Source: a virus
IMG/VR virus record: IMGVR_UViG_3300025889_000715
Location: 1 to 28,409 of that record
Reading direction: 5' to 3' (one strand)
Length of the DNA stretch: 28,409 bases
Shown here: positions 21,506 to 28,409 of the stretch, one piece after another
How the letters are laid out: the number at the start of each line of letters is the position of its first letter
Position numbering within the stretch: the stretch's first letter is position 1
Notes under the pieces: generated by a model
What the model was told of the DNA's origin: nothing
Seen by the model: only the letters and a program-made list of their open reading frames with translations
Database searches by the model: none
Position numbers and translations under genes: made by a program

Positions 21506-21847
21506 TTAAAACTCATCCGAAGCAATAAGATAAACCGTATTGCTCGCGCTTCCTGTTACTGCAGTACCAAATTCCACTTTAACATAAGGAAACCCATTGA
21601 CGTTTACCGGCCAATTGTAGCATCCGCCCGAGATATCTGTTGCGATTGTTGCCGACAGAATCCTAAAAGCTGTTGCTGAGCTTGTTATGCTTCCCCTGAG
21701 AAAAAATGAAATATTACCAGTGCCTGCATTAAACGCTGTCGTTCCTGAATGATAGAGATAGAGCCTAGAGGCGTTTCCTACCTCAACCGTTCCGGTACTT
21801 GTAGCAGCCGAAGCAAATGATAATGGATAAACCCGTGACTTTTGCAT
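21506..21847 (-). CDS. small beta-rich virion-like protein, 113 aa
   Basis: Thr/Ser/Gly-rich with alternating hydrophobics: RVYPLSFASAATSTGTVEVG, NISFFLRGSITSSATAF, then FPYVKVEFGTAVTGSASNTV. The last motif matches by eye IPYVRVSFDTQATGAG in the 119-aa protein at 4076-4435, so both may be copies of one beta-sandwich building block. It follows the 89-aa gene with a 3-base gap. As a Ser/Thr-rich surface-type protein beside a Maf-like gene, it is a candidate glycosylation target (inference). Confidence 0.6.
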   Translation of the reverse strand: MQKSRVYPLSFASAATSTGTVEVGNASRLYLYHSGTTAFNAGTGNISFFLRGSITSSATAFRILSATIATDISGGCYNWPVNVNGFPYVKVEFGTAVTGSASNTVYLIASDEF

Positions 21848-21850
21848 GGC

Positions 21851-22120
21851 TTAATACCCATAGACCGTTACGATTAACTCATCTCCACTTGCCGCTCCAG
21901 AAATACCGACCGTCCCTACGATGGATGTTCCAGAAACACCTTCATTCATCGCAAATTTAATTGACGCTGTTGAGGCTGATTGAAGCCCAACTGATAGGTC
22001 GGTAATGTTTTGAAGTCCAGTTTCCCATGACCCCGTCGCAGCGTCCGCTGTGAGTCGAGCACTGATCTTGCGCTGATTGCCTACAACGTTTGAAGCAAGT
22101 GCGCTTACTGTATATGCCAT
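21851..22120 (-). CDS. small beta-rich virion-like protein, 89 aa
   Basis: It starts MAYTVSALASNVVGNQRKIS and ends GISGAASGDELIVTVYGY, with Ser/Thr/Ala-rich strands between. Small proteins with this opening (a strand, then VGN-R) and the closing GDE-x-V-x-VYG are common in capsid clusters of phages, as far as I recall. They are probably decoration or head-completion proteins. It lies directly downstream of the Maf-like gene (12-base gap). Confidence 0.55.
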   Translation of the reverse strand: MAYTVSALASNVVGNQRKISARLTADAATGSWETGLQNITDLSVGLQSASTASIKFAMNEGVSGTSIVGTVGISGAASGDELIVTVYGY

Positions 22121-22132
22121 ATATTCCCTTTC

Positions 22133-23200
22133 CTAAAATAAAACGATACCATTCTCAGTGGTATCGAGGTTTTCTATATTCTCTTTGAGTCTATCCGATA
22201 CTCGATAGGATTCTAAAACATCTTCTATGTGCTTTTGAATGATGCTCATGATATTGCCTTGTTCATAGGCCCCCATACAACCGTCACTACAGTTAATATA
22301 AACACCAGGCACATGCATTGATTTGAGATCGAACCAACTCTTAAAATTGTAATAACTGGCCCAAGTTTTCACTTTGTTCCCATAGATATCTCGAACGTTT
22401 AAGACCTGTCCCATCGTATCATATTTCGAGTCAAACGAATGGAACTTGTGATCGTAGGAAAAGCTAAAGTCAGCTCCCATAAATATGACCGGATTGCAGC
22501 CAAAAATAGCTTTCGCAGCATAAAAAGAGCCGCCTAAAACATTGCCCCCAGAAGAGATATAGAGCTCAAAGGGCTCTATTTTCTTCATCTTCTCTCTTAA
22601 ATCTGCATTCGGCAGAACTGATTGAAACCAGATCTTCTCGCCCAACCAGTTTGCCCAAAGACGAGGATTAGTTCCTACGTAACTTAAAAGCTTCTGATTC
22701 TTTGAGGCGTTTCGATAGAACTCTTTATCAATGATCTTCTTCTCAGCGTCGAGAAACTTCGTAGCGCCATCGAACATCTCATCAATCACGACCTCTCCAC
22801 CGTCGAGAGTCATCCAATAGTCGATTTTAACTCCAAGATCAGTGAGATAAGCAAAGTTATGAAGCGCTGAAATGGTAAGAATGCCAGGGTTTCCGAGATA
22901 CTTAATCCCGTTCTCTTCGAAAGGCCTTAAATGTTTCGCATAATGCTTAAGAGAAGGGCCTGAGCCAATACATATGACAGGTTGATTCTGATATTTCTTA
23001 TACAGCTTCTGAATACCGTTTTCTTTAAAACTACCCGCAATTTCTTTATTGGCAGCCATGTTGCGGAGCCAAATGTCCTGAAAGAAATCTAATGTTTTTT
23101 GATCGTTACTCACCGTTTGCTGATGAAGGTCGTTCATAGGTATCGGTGGTGATACGATCGGTGGTTGGTATTCGAGATGTATGTCACATGTTCTTTTCAT
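22133..23200 (-). CDS. Maf/MptE-like (DUF115) glycosyltransferase-type protein
   Basis: A 355-aa protein of the DUF115 / 6-hydroxymethylpterin diphosphokinase MptE-like group, which includes motility-associated Maf proteins. VICIGSGPSLKHYAKHL (Gly-rich nucleotide-sugar loop, residues 76-91), YWMTLDGGE (about 128-136) and SGGNVLGGSFYAAKAIFG with CNPVIFMGADFSFSYDHKFH (217-254) are the expected core motifs. Maf proteins transfer pseudaminic or legionaminic acid from CMP donors to Ser/Thr of flagellin. It lies inside the capsid operon, after the terminator that follows the decoration gene. Its ribosome site is weak and overlaps the terminator U-run. The substrate is inferred from the NeuB-like and PseH-like genes elsewhere in the window. 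Confidence 0.75.
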   Translation of the reverse strand: MKRTCDIHLEYQPPIVSPPIPMNDLHQQTVSNDQKTLDFFQDIWLRNMAANKEIAGSFKENGIQKLYKKYQNQPVICIGSGPSLKHYAKHLRPFEENGIKYLGNPGILTISALHNFAYLTDLGVKIDYWMTLDGGEVVIDEMFDGATKFLDAEKKIIDKEFYRNASKNQKLLSYVGTNPRLWANWLGEKIWFQSVLPNADLREKMKKIEPFELYISSGGNVLGGSFYAAKAIFGCNPVIFMGADFSFSYDHKFHSFDSKYDTMGQVLNVRDIYGNKVKTWASYYNFKSWFDLKSMHVPGVYINCSDGCMGAYEQGNIMSIIQKHIEDVLESYRVSDRLKENIENLDTTENGIVLF

Positions 23201-23203
23201 AAC

Positions 23204-23237
23204 TTAAAAAAGGGGGGGCATTTCACCCCCCAAGTTT
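23204..23237 (-). terminator. intrinsic terminator after the capsid/decoration genes
   Basis: On the minus strand a run of G (complement of C at 23226-23231) pairs with C (complement of G at 23212-23218) around a 7-base loop, followed by T6 (complement of A at 23206-23211). The stem is flanked by A and T runs and could also work in the other direction. It begins right after the decoration stop (23239) and stops 4 bases before the Maf-like start. It would lower read-through into later genes and keep capsid expression highest. Confidence 0.8.
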
Positions 23238-23238
23238 T

Positions 23239-23739
23239 TTATATCAACGGATAGAGATACATTGCACCAGATGAGCTTGTTGCGATGGCACTATTGACAT
23301 AGCCAATTGCACCGATGTGTGCAGCCAAGCCTGCAGTTGCATGTCCTGTCGGAGCTGTGCTCGTAGCGGTTCCGTTAGCCGCTTGGTGAACGAAACTTCC
23401 AGCCGCAAGGTTAGAAGTTACTTCCACTCGAGGACACCAGCCACCCACGAGCATCCAGAAATATTCTCCAGTTGCTACTTGTGAGTGAACAGCCACCCCA
23501 ATGGGTCTGGCATTTGTTGCTGCTGATTGTGTGATTGTATAACCACTGCAAGCAGTCAAAGGATGGACAAAATGCCCCGCTGTAATAGCTGTATTCGAGC
23601 CATTATAGGCAAAGACATATTTGGCCGTTCCATAACAGCCACTTCCAGTTACCTCCACAACGTCACCGACAGCGTGCTTTTGTGAGCCGCTGGCAACGAT
23701 GGCAGAGATTTCATGATGTAGATTAATTAATGCATTCAT
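23239..23739 (-). CDS. capsid decoration-like protein, 166 aa
   Basis: A small beta-rich protein: VGDVVEVTGSGCYGTAKYVF, SAATNARPIGVAVHSQ, GWCPRVEV, HAAIGYVN-like end (AAHIGAIGYVNSAIATSSSG). It sits directly after the major capsid gene, where head decoration proteins usually lie, and has a strong ribosome site (AAGGAGG about 10 bases upstream). Several Cys (GCYG, ACSG, GWCPR) may form disulfides. It is rich in Ser/Thr/Ala. DUF2190-like proteins (recA-named in databases) have similar size and place; membership is a guess. Confidence 0.65.
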   Translation of the reverse strand: MNALINLHHEISAIVASGSQKHAVGDVVEVTGSGCYGTAKYVFAYNGSNTAITAGHFVHPLTACSGYTITQSAATNARPIGVAVHSQVATGEYFWMLVGGWCPRVEVTSNLAAGSFVHQAANGTATSTAPTGHATAGLAAHIGAIGYVNSAIATSSSGAMYLYPLI

Positions 23740-23754
23740 GATTCATTTGCCTCC

Positions 23755-24675
23755 TTATGACGTTAATGCGCCTGATTTCGCTTGCATTCGTGGGTTCGAA
23801 CAAACAAGAGCACCAGCAAAGAAAATTCGCGCTGTCATAACTGCCTGTTTACCTTCATCCATGAATTTACGGAATCGGAAGTTTTCGTCTTTATGAATCG
23901 CCAAGAACAAATAGTTCTCATTGAGGAAGAACAAATGACTCGACGGGCACTTTTGGTCCACAACAAAGGGTCGTCCGTTAAACATAAGTGAAACGAATCC
24001 ACCCTTAGCGCTGTCAGAATCCTGAAAGCGTTGTTGAGGTTGAAGTTGTCCATAGTAGCGATTGTAAATCGACTGAGTGGTCACGCCAATAGTGGGCATG
24101 TCCGAATCAATCGATGCCGCTCCCCATTGCGATTGCATATGAGAAATGGACAAAGTGGTTGTCGTGCTGTCCTCTTGAGCAGAAGCCCATGAGTTTGAAG
24201 AACGATCAACACCACCATAAGTTCCAGCGCTATCAACCGCCAAACGAAGTCCAACGATTTGATTCGCGGTCGTTCCTGCGTTGTAAAGAGCTGTACCAAG
24301 AGCATCTTTAATGGTCATTTCTGCAGCATTGATCTTTTCTTTAACGAAATTGACCTTTGCCTCAGGACCAGAGTTCTTGAGTTCATCGATTCTTGTGATA
24401 GATATCGGCACTTGTGCTTGCTTCCATAGGAATTCAAAAGCACTGAATTGCTCGACATCCGTTGTGTTAAGTGTTTCTGCTCCGCTAAACCATACGTCAG
24501 AGCTCGATTGAGCATACATGACTGGTTGAAGGACGCGCTCGCCTCCGCTTAACTTCACTGAACCTTTCTTAAGCATTCGAGACAATAAAACGTTTGATTG
24601 AAAAATATTGTCCACGAGCTTTGGGAGAAAGTTCTTAGCAGTTATCGAGGAGATTTGATCGTAAGTTAGAGCCAT
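23755..24675 (-). CDS. major capsid protein (HK97-fold type), 306 aa
   Basis: It begins MALTYDQISSITAKNFLPKL, then VDNIFQSNVLLSRMLKKGSV, the pattern of phage major capsid proteins whose N-arm precedes the first HK97-fold domain. ERVLQPVMYAQSSSDVWFSG, the E-loop-like region, and the central WKQAQVPISITRIDELKNSG follow, with the A-domain-like end KCPSSHLFFLNENYLFLAIH and MTARIFFAGALVCSNPRMQA. The ribosome site GGAGG with 9-base spacing is one of the best in the window. The scaffold gene is just upstream (5-base gap), as expected. Confidence 0.85.
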   Translation of the reverse strand: MALTYDQISSITAKNFLPKLVDNIFQSNVLLSRMLKKGSVKLSGGERVLQPVMYAQSSSDVWFSGAETLNTTDVEQFSAFEFLWKQAQVPISITRIDELKNSGPEAKVNFVKEKINAAEMTIKDALGTALYNAGTTANQIVGLRLAVDSAGTYGGVDRSSNSWASAQEDSTTTTLSISHMQSQWGAASIDSDMPTIGVTTQSIYNRYYGQLQPQQRFQDSDSAKGGFVSLMFNGRPFVVDQKCPSSHLFFLNENYLFLAIHKDENFRFRKFMDEGKQAVMTARIFFAGALVCSNPRMQAKSGALTS

Positions 24676-24680
24676 AATAG

Positions 24681-25529
24681 CTAACCTCCAGTTATACCAA
24701 GTTCTTTCAAGGAGAGTTTTGTTAACTCATCATAGCTGGTGTCTTTAAGACTCTTCTTCGTTTGAATCGTATCCTTTAAAGAAAAAGCTCTATTCATAAT
24801 AAGCCCCTTCTTTTGATTCGCCTTAAGTTCTTCTAATTTCTTACTGACAGCGCCTTCCGCTTTTTTGTTCGCCCATTCATCCCCATAAAGGTCTAAAAAG
24901 GCCGCCCTAAAAGAAGGAAAGTTGCCATCCGAGAGATGTTTAAGAACCTTGTGCTCTACGGTAAAACCGAATTCGTCTTTATGATTCCAGTCTATTTCAG
25001 GAGTTGAGTCTCTCCATGATTTAATTTGCCGATCAAGTTCTTGATCTTCACGCTCTGAGCGTAATTGATCTTCTCGCGTTTTGATTTCACCGACAGCTCG
25101 CTCAAGACTCGATAATTTCTGCATGATAGGATCATCGGAGACTTCAGTAGGAGTTGTTTGGCGCTTCTCATATTCCGCTTTAATGAGTTCAAGCCAATCG
25201 GGGTTTTGACGAGCAAACTCATCAATTTTCCGCAATTCTTGAAATCGATTTGGGTCAAGATCGGCGTAGTCTTTCTTTTGTAGTTCTAAAAGCTCGCGCT
25301 CCTGTCGGAGTAAGCGATTATTAATTTCATAATCGAGTCCCTTTTGAGCCAGACTAAGAACCTCAGTCTCCTCTTTCTCGAACTCTTCACCGCCCCTTTT
25401 GAGTTTAAACATTTTCGGAGCAGGTTTTTCTTCTGTTGCCTCAGCGTCAGAAGATAAATCAGGAGTCTCCGAAACGCTGTCCAGTAGGGCTTGAGTATCG
25501 TCAGCCGCTAGATTTGTTTCGTCTTCCAT
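24681..25529 (-). CDS. scaffolding protein, 282 aa
   Basis: Acidic N-terminus (MEDETNLAADDTQALLDSVS, DLSSDAEATEEKPAP), then a charged helical core (KGLDYEINNRLLRQERELLE, RLRSEREDQELDRQIKSW-type region) and a basic C-terminal end (KLEELKANQKKGLIMNRAF, ending LKELGITGG). Acidic N-terminal plus helical core plus basic tail, between portal and capsid genes, is the podovirus scaffold pattern (T7 gp9, P22 gp8). The ribosome site is AAGGA close to ATG. No protease motif was seen. Confidence 0.75.
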   Translation of the reverse strand: MEDETNLAADDTQALLDSVSETPDLSSDAEATEEKPAPKMFKLKRGGEEFEKEETEVLSLAQKGLDYEINNRLLRQERELLELQKKDYADLDPNRFQELRKIDEFARQNPDWLELIKAEYEKRQTTPTEVSDDPIMQKLSSLERAVGEIKTREDQLRSEREDQELDRQIKSWRDSTPEIDWNHKDEFGFTVEHKVLKHLSDGNFPSFRAAFLDLYGDEWANKKAEGAVSKKLEELKANQKKGLIMNRAFSLKDTIQTKKSLKDTSYDELTKLSLKELGITGG

Positions 25530-25541
25530 ATAAATCCTTTT

Positions 25542-25892
25542 TTAAGCAGGTATACCTCGGCCACCTGATTCTTGTGGAACCGGACCTTGAGGTGATGGTT
25601 GTTCTTCTTTTTTTCCGCCCATATCAATACCAAGAGCATCTTGGATCGATGCTACAAGTTGATCGCCCGAAGCAAGAATTCCCTGCAATTGTTCATCCTT
25701 TGCATTAAGCTTTTGAGCGACAAGAGCAATCTTTTGAATTCTATCTACGAGTTGAACGACTTCTTTTGCGACCGCATCACTAAGTGCTTGTGCCTGATCT
25801 TGTGAAATCGCCCCATCTCCTGCGACCTGAGCCGCATCTTGACTTCCATCCCTCGGTGGAACAGGTACTATTTTTCTACTATCCGCTGGCAT
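25542..25892 (-). CDS. small helical protein between portal and scaffold, 116 aa
   Basis: It begins MPADSRKIVPVPPRDGSQDA and has a helical core (QDQAQALSDAVAKEVVQLVD, RIQKIALVAQKLNAKDEQLQ) with a Gly/Pro-rich end (GGKKEEQPSPQGPVPQE). The ATG lies 14 bases inside the portal end and follows AGGGGG, so the two are co-translated. Position suggests an assembly cofactor or a minor head protein. No family was recognised. Confidence 0.55.
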   Translation of the reverse strand: MPADSRKIVPVPPRDGSQDAAQVAGDGAISQDQAQALSDAVAKEVVQLVDRIQKIALVAQKLNAKDEQLQGILASGDQLVASIQDALGIDMGGKKEEQPSPQGPVPQESGGRGIPA

Positions 25893-27756
25893 TTGGTGCC
25901 CCCTGTTGTTGAGCCGCAGCCTGAGCAGCGGCCTGTTGTTGTTTTTCTAACTCCGAAGCGATCTCATCGGCATTCGGATAATCTAAATCTTTTAAAAGCC
26001 TACGAGGTGTTAACACTCCTAAGCTAAATAACTTCATTGCTGTGTCGGCCTTTGCTCGTTTGGCAAAAGGTAGATTGGATCCTATGGTCGCCCTTACGTC
26101 AAAAATACCACGGGTTCGAAACTTCTTCTCAACTCCCATTTGGCTTCCACCCTCTTCTGAGGGGAGAACTTCTTTAACTTTTGCGATATAAAAGTCGACA
26201 TTTTCTGGATCCTTGTCGATCTGAAATTTGAATTGCCGAACGTCAAGCCCTTCATTCTCAGATCTTATTGTAACAAGTCTTTCCGTATTGTAAAACTGCA
26301 TGACTCTACTCACATAGAGCTGTCCAATCTCATTAAGGAACTTCTCAAGATTACGCGCTTTTTGCCTTATGCGCGTTTGAGCAGCTTCTTGAAGAGATTC
26401 AATCGCTATTCCTGATGTAACCCCCCCAGGGGTCGCCCCTTGAGAGACCTCACCCGAGCCAAACACACGATCAAAAGCATCTACTGCTAGCTGATAAACA
26501 GAAAGTACATTAGCTGGTAGCCCAACTCCTGGCTCCCTATGAACGTCAGAGCCGGGTGTTTTTTCAACAATGAGGCCAGGCTGATTCGTAACCTGATCTG
26601 TATCGATTGATCCCATGTCACTGATCCATATTGGATTACCCATGAGCACGATCGCATCCATCATAAAAGAGATAAGACGGTTAACCATTCTCTGTGGACC
26701 CTTGAGCTGCTCCACCTCTCCCATGCCCCAGAACTCTCTCGGGATCTGATAATCGACAAATCGGGCATAGGGAAAGCTTCCATCCTTGTAAGGATTATCA
26801 TCGTCATGGGCGAGCATATTATCGATAATCATCACATAGCGCCCATTAGGATATTTCTTACGAAGGACCTTCTCCTCCTGCTTGTCGTTTTCTTTTTCAC
26901 CGTCCGGTTCAAATGAAGCTGAACCCTCTAACGTGTCCGCAGCAATGTCAGACTCCTCCATTGAATCATCTTGTATCCAACACTTTATGAGGAGAGACTC
27001 TTTGAGTTTCTCCGCTTCTTGATTTGTAAAAGCTGACGCTGCGTCGTCAGTGGCTTCATTCGACCGGATGGCGTTCGAGTTTAGGCTTACGTCGAAATTA
27101 GTTTTATTAAACTTGCTTGGTATACCGCTTTGAAGTGTGCCGTTAATCTTCTCAGCAAGTTCTGGAAACATGGCCCTCGCCTCTTCAACGGGAATGGCCC
27201 TTGCTTCAATTATATAGGGACAGCTTTTATCATTTACATCAAGAGCACGAGGTGCTGGATAGAATTCGTAATTATCAACACACCTAAAAACAATCTTTCC
27301 TTCTGGCTCATCAATGGTTGGATCGAATTCAAGAGCTCCTATTGCCGTGCCATAGATGAGTCCTGTTTTGATGATGTCGGTAAGGACGTGAGACCACCCG
27401 TAGCGTGTCCACTCACTGTCTGCTAGTTTTTTAAACGCCTCTGCGAGATCTCTATCGTCGATATCTTCTGGGATGAAATCAATCTGAGGACGGTTATCGT
27501 TCATAATGGGGACAACTTGCTCAACCGCCGAGAACACAAGATTAATGACCTCAGAGTGTCGATACGTTGGCCGTCTATAGGGCCACTGCCTTCCGAGATA
27601 GAACTCGAAGTTCTCATCCCATTTGGCTTCTTTAACTTTTCGTGCTTTTCGTGCTTTTTCAAAGAGCGAGTTCACCATTTGAACAACTTCTTGGTCTTCT
27701 CGGCTTTGGTCTTTGTCCAGAATATCTAAAGAATCATCTTTTATTTGGTCTGCCAC
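25879..27756 (-). CDS. portal protein, 625 aa
   Basis: A podovirus-type portal. QMVNSLFEKARKARKVKEAK, then WDENFEFYLGRQWPYRRPTY (about residues 27-66) is the opening clip and stem pattern (helix, W...F..G.QW). EVINLVFSAVEQVVPIMNDN and PQIDFIPEDIDDRDLAEAFK follow, then LIYGTAIGALEFDPT and NYEFYPAPRALDVNDKSCPY. Later, PFARF-like SFPYARFVDYQIPREFWGMG and ISFMMDAIVLMGNPIWISDM are present. The last 30 residues are Gln/Ala-rich (KQQQAAAQAAAQQQGAPNA). Twelve subunits form the DNA gate at one capsid vertex. It overlaps the FmdB-like gene by 16 bases. Confidence 0.85.
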   Translation of the reverse strand: MADQIKDDSLDILDKDQSREDQEVVQMVNSLFEKARKARKVKEAKWDENFEFYLGRQWPYRRPTYRHSEVINLVFSAVEQVVPIMNDNRPQIDFIPEDIDDRDLAEAFKKLADSEWTRYGWSHVLTDIIKTGLIYGTAIGALEFDPTIDEPEGKIVFRCVDNYEFYPAPRALDVNDKSCPYIIEARAIPVEEARAMFPELAEKINGTLQSGIPSKFNKTNFDVSLNSNAIRSNEATDDAASAFTNQEAEKLKESLLIKCWIQDDSMEESDIAADTLEGSASFEPDGEKENDKQEEKVLRKKYPNGRYVMIIDNMLAHDDDNPYKDGSFPYARFVDYQIPREFWGMGEVEQLKGPQRMVNRLISFMMDAIVLMGNPIWISDMGSIDTDQVTNQPGLIVEKTPGSDVHREPGVGLPANVLSVYQLAVDAFDRVFGSGEVSQGATPGGVTSGIAIESLQEAAQTRIRQKARNLEKFLNEIGQLYVSRVMQFYNTERLVTIRSENEGLDVRQFKFQIDKDPENVDFYIAKVKEVLPSEEGGSQMGVEKKFRTRGIFDVRATIGSNLPFAKRAKADTAMKLFSLGVLTPRRLLKDLDYPNADEIASELEKQQQAAAQAAAQQQGAPNASG

Positions 27757-28103
27757 ACGATCCCCTCAGCTAAGCTTTTCAGTCTATTATCATCTTTTAT
27801 TTTAGCCGATTCTTCAAAACCTTTTACTACGCTTTCGACGGAGGCGTTTTCAAGTGGTTCATATCCATGATGCTTCGCGTAGTCCTTCATGTCTTTTTCG
27901 TTTTTGAATCGCCTTCCAAACGCTACCGAATGAAGTGGGCCCTGATCAATATGACCAACCCTAAGACGCGTGACAATCGGGATCATCTTCATATTTTTCG
28001 TGCCGCAAGCCCGGCAAGATCTCATAACGGGCTTCTCATCGCTTAAAAAGAAGCATTCCTCTGTAAACTCACAATCCTGGCACTGATAATCATAGATAGG
28101 CAT
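27741..28103 (-). CDS. FmdB-like zinc-ribbon protein, 120 aa
   Basis: The N-terminus MPIYDYQCQDCEFTEECFFL then MRSCRACGTKNMKMIPIVTR gives two CxxC pairs (Cys 8/11 and about 30/33), the pattern of FmdB-family regulatory zinc ribbons (MPIYEY-C--C). The rest is helical and charged, with FGRRFKNEKDMKDYAKHHGY similar to a helix often seen in phage versions. It lies between terminase and portal, starting by TAATG at the terminase stop. In phages the family may act as an adaptor in packaging or as a regulator; neither is shown. Confidence 0.8.
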   Translation of the reverse strand: MPIYDYQCQDCEFTEECFFLSDEKPVMRSCRACGTKNMKMIPIVTRLRVGHIDQGPLHSVAFGRRFKNEKDMKDYAKHHGYEPLENASVESVVKGFEESAKIKDDNRLKSLAEGIVWQTK

Positions 28104-28409
28104 TAATAATACTCCGGCCCATGCGTTGCCCGAGTCTTTCTTTTCCAGGCTGGGGTGTGTGTTGATGGAGATGCGGTTGGTCTCGATTCTTTTTCTGCCT
28201 GATGAACCCTGCTCTTCATATTAAATTCCGACTTCCCTATTTGATAAAGAAAGTAGGATAAATAGCGATTAGCGTCCATCGAATGATTCTTTACGTTGAG
28301 CGGCTCCTCCTTCGGATTCTTTTGGTCGTCGTCATTTTCTTTGTATGAATAGGTCTCATACTCATCGAGGGTATGCACACACGTATTAAATACAAAGAAC
28401 CGACCGCTC
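28103..28409 (-). CDS. terL: terminase large subunit, C-terminal part
   Basis: The frame is open through the right edge of the window, so the visible part is the 3' end. It reads SGRFFVFNTCVHTLDEYETY, then SYKE, NVKNHSMDANRYLSYFLYQI: the end of the nuclease domain of large terminases, with the FNTC..T..E...Y...E strand-helix and the (D/N)H-x-MDA-x-RY catalytic Asp motif. The GTG at 28378 is internal, not a start. Large terminase packages DNA with an ATPase domain that lies beyond the window. It ends by TAATG overlap with the FmdB-like gene. Confidence 0.85.
   Translation of the reverse strand, partial: SGRFFVFNTCVHTLDEYETYSYKENDDDQKNPKEEPLNVKNHSMDANRYLSYFLYQIGKSEFNMKSRVHQAEKESRPTASPSTHTPAWKRKTRATHGPEYY

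Noticed and set aside
23785-23810. T-loop-like ggttcgaac suggesting a tRNA
   Set aside because: No acceptor, anticodon or D arms are seen, and the segment encodes the C-terminus of the major capsid protein.

Overview
The window is part of a double-stranded DNA phage, or a prophage or phage-plasmid form of one, infecting a Gram-negative bacterium. From the right edge leftwards, on the minus strand, it reads: end of the large terminase, FmdB-like zinc-ribbon protein, portal, small helical protein, scaffold, major capsid protein, decoration-like protein, Maf-like glycosyltransferase, small beta-rich proteins, tail adaptor, tail nozzle, four probable internal virion/ejection proteins, a small basic protein, a large fibre and a lysis cassette. 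This order, with no tape measure, sheath or tube genes, fits a short-tailed (podovirus-like) virion. Lipobox proteins and a candidate two-component spanin argue for a Gram-negative host. The host genus cannot be told from the sequence.

Layout: (1) 1-1044, plus strand: C-terminal end of a RecT/Bet-like annealing protein, a lipoprotein and a ribbon-helix-helix protein. (2) 1025-6486, minus strand: a second fibre module (751-aa fibre, paralogue-like small beta protein, three small proteins) interrupted or flanked by two HNH endonucleases, then two exported-type proteins (one with a fibronectin III domain) and a tiny signal-peptide ORF. (3) 6487-8690: a divergent control region, one small plus-strand gene, a glycine dipeptide-repeat gene with a DUF6948-like partner, two unknown genes, and a control region with a perfect chromosomal-type parS site. 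(4) 8691-9787, plus strand: a PseH-like acetyltransferase and a short NeuB/PseI-like nonulosonate synthase. (5) 9758-10699: small genes and a VRR-NUC nuclease. (6) 10687-11831: lysis cassette (lytic transglycosylase, holin, candidate spanins). (7) 11833-28409: virion morphogenesis.

Two features stand out. First, a split sugar system: two genes of nonulosonic (pseudaminic/legionaminic-type) acid synthesis at 8.7-9.8 kb, and a Maf/MptE-like (DUF115) protein inside the capsid operon at 22.1-23.2 kb. Maf proteins transfer such sugars to flagellin, so glycosylation of the phage's own Ser/Thr-rich virion proteins is a testable idea. Second, the 16-bp parS site lies immediately upstream of the sugar genes, and no ParA or ParB gene is visible in the window. 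This suggests recruitment of host ParB for segregation, silencing or another purpose.

Genes are tightly packed, with many ATGA or TAATG stop/start overlaps. Several small genes (53, 57, 57 and 44 aa) were read directly from the sequence. No tRNA, rRNA, CRISPR array, integrase or insertion sequence was recognised.
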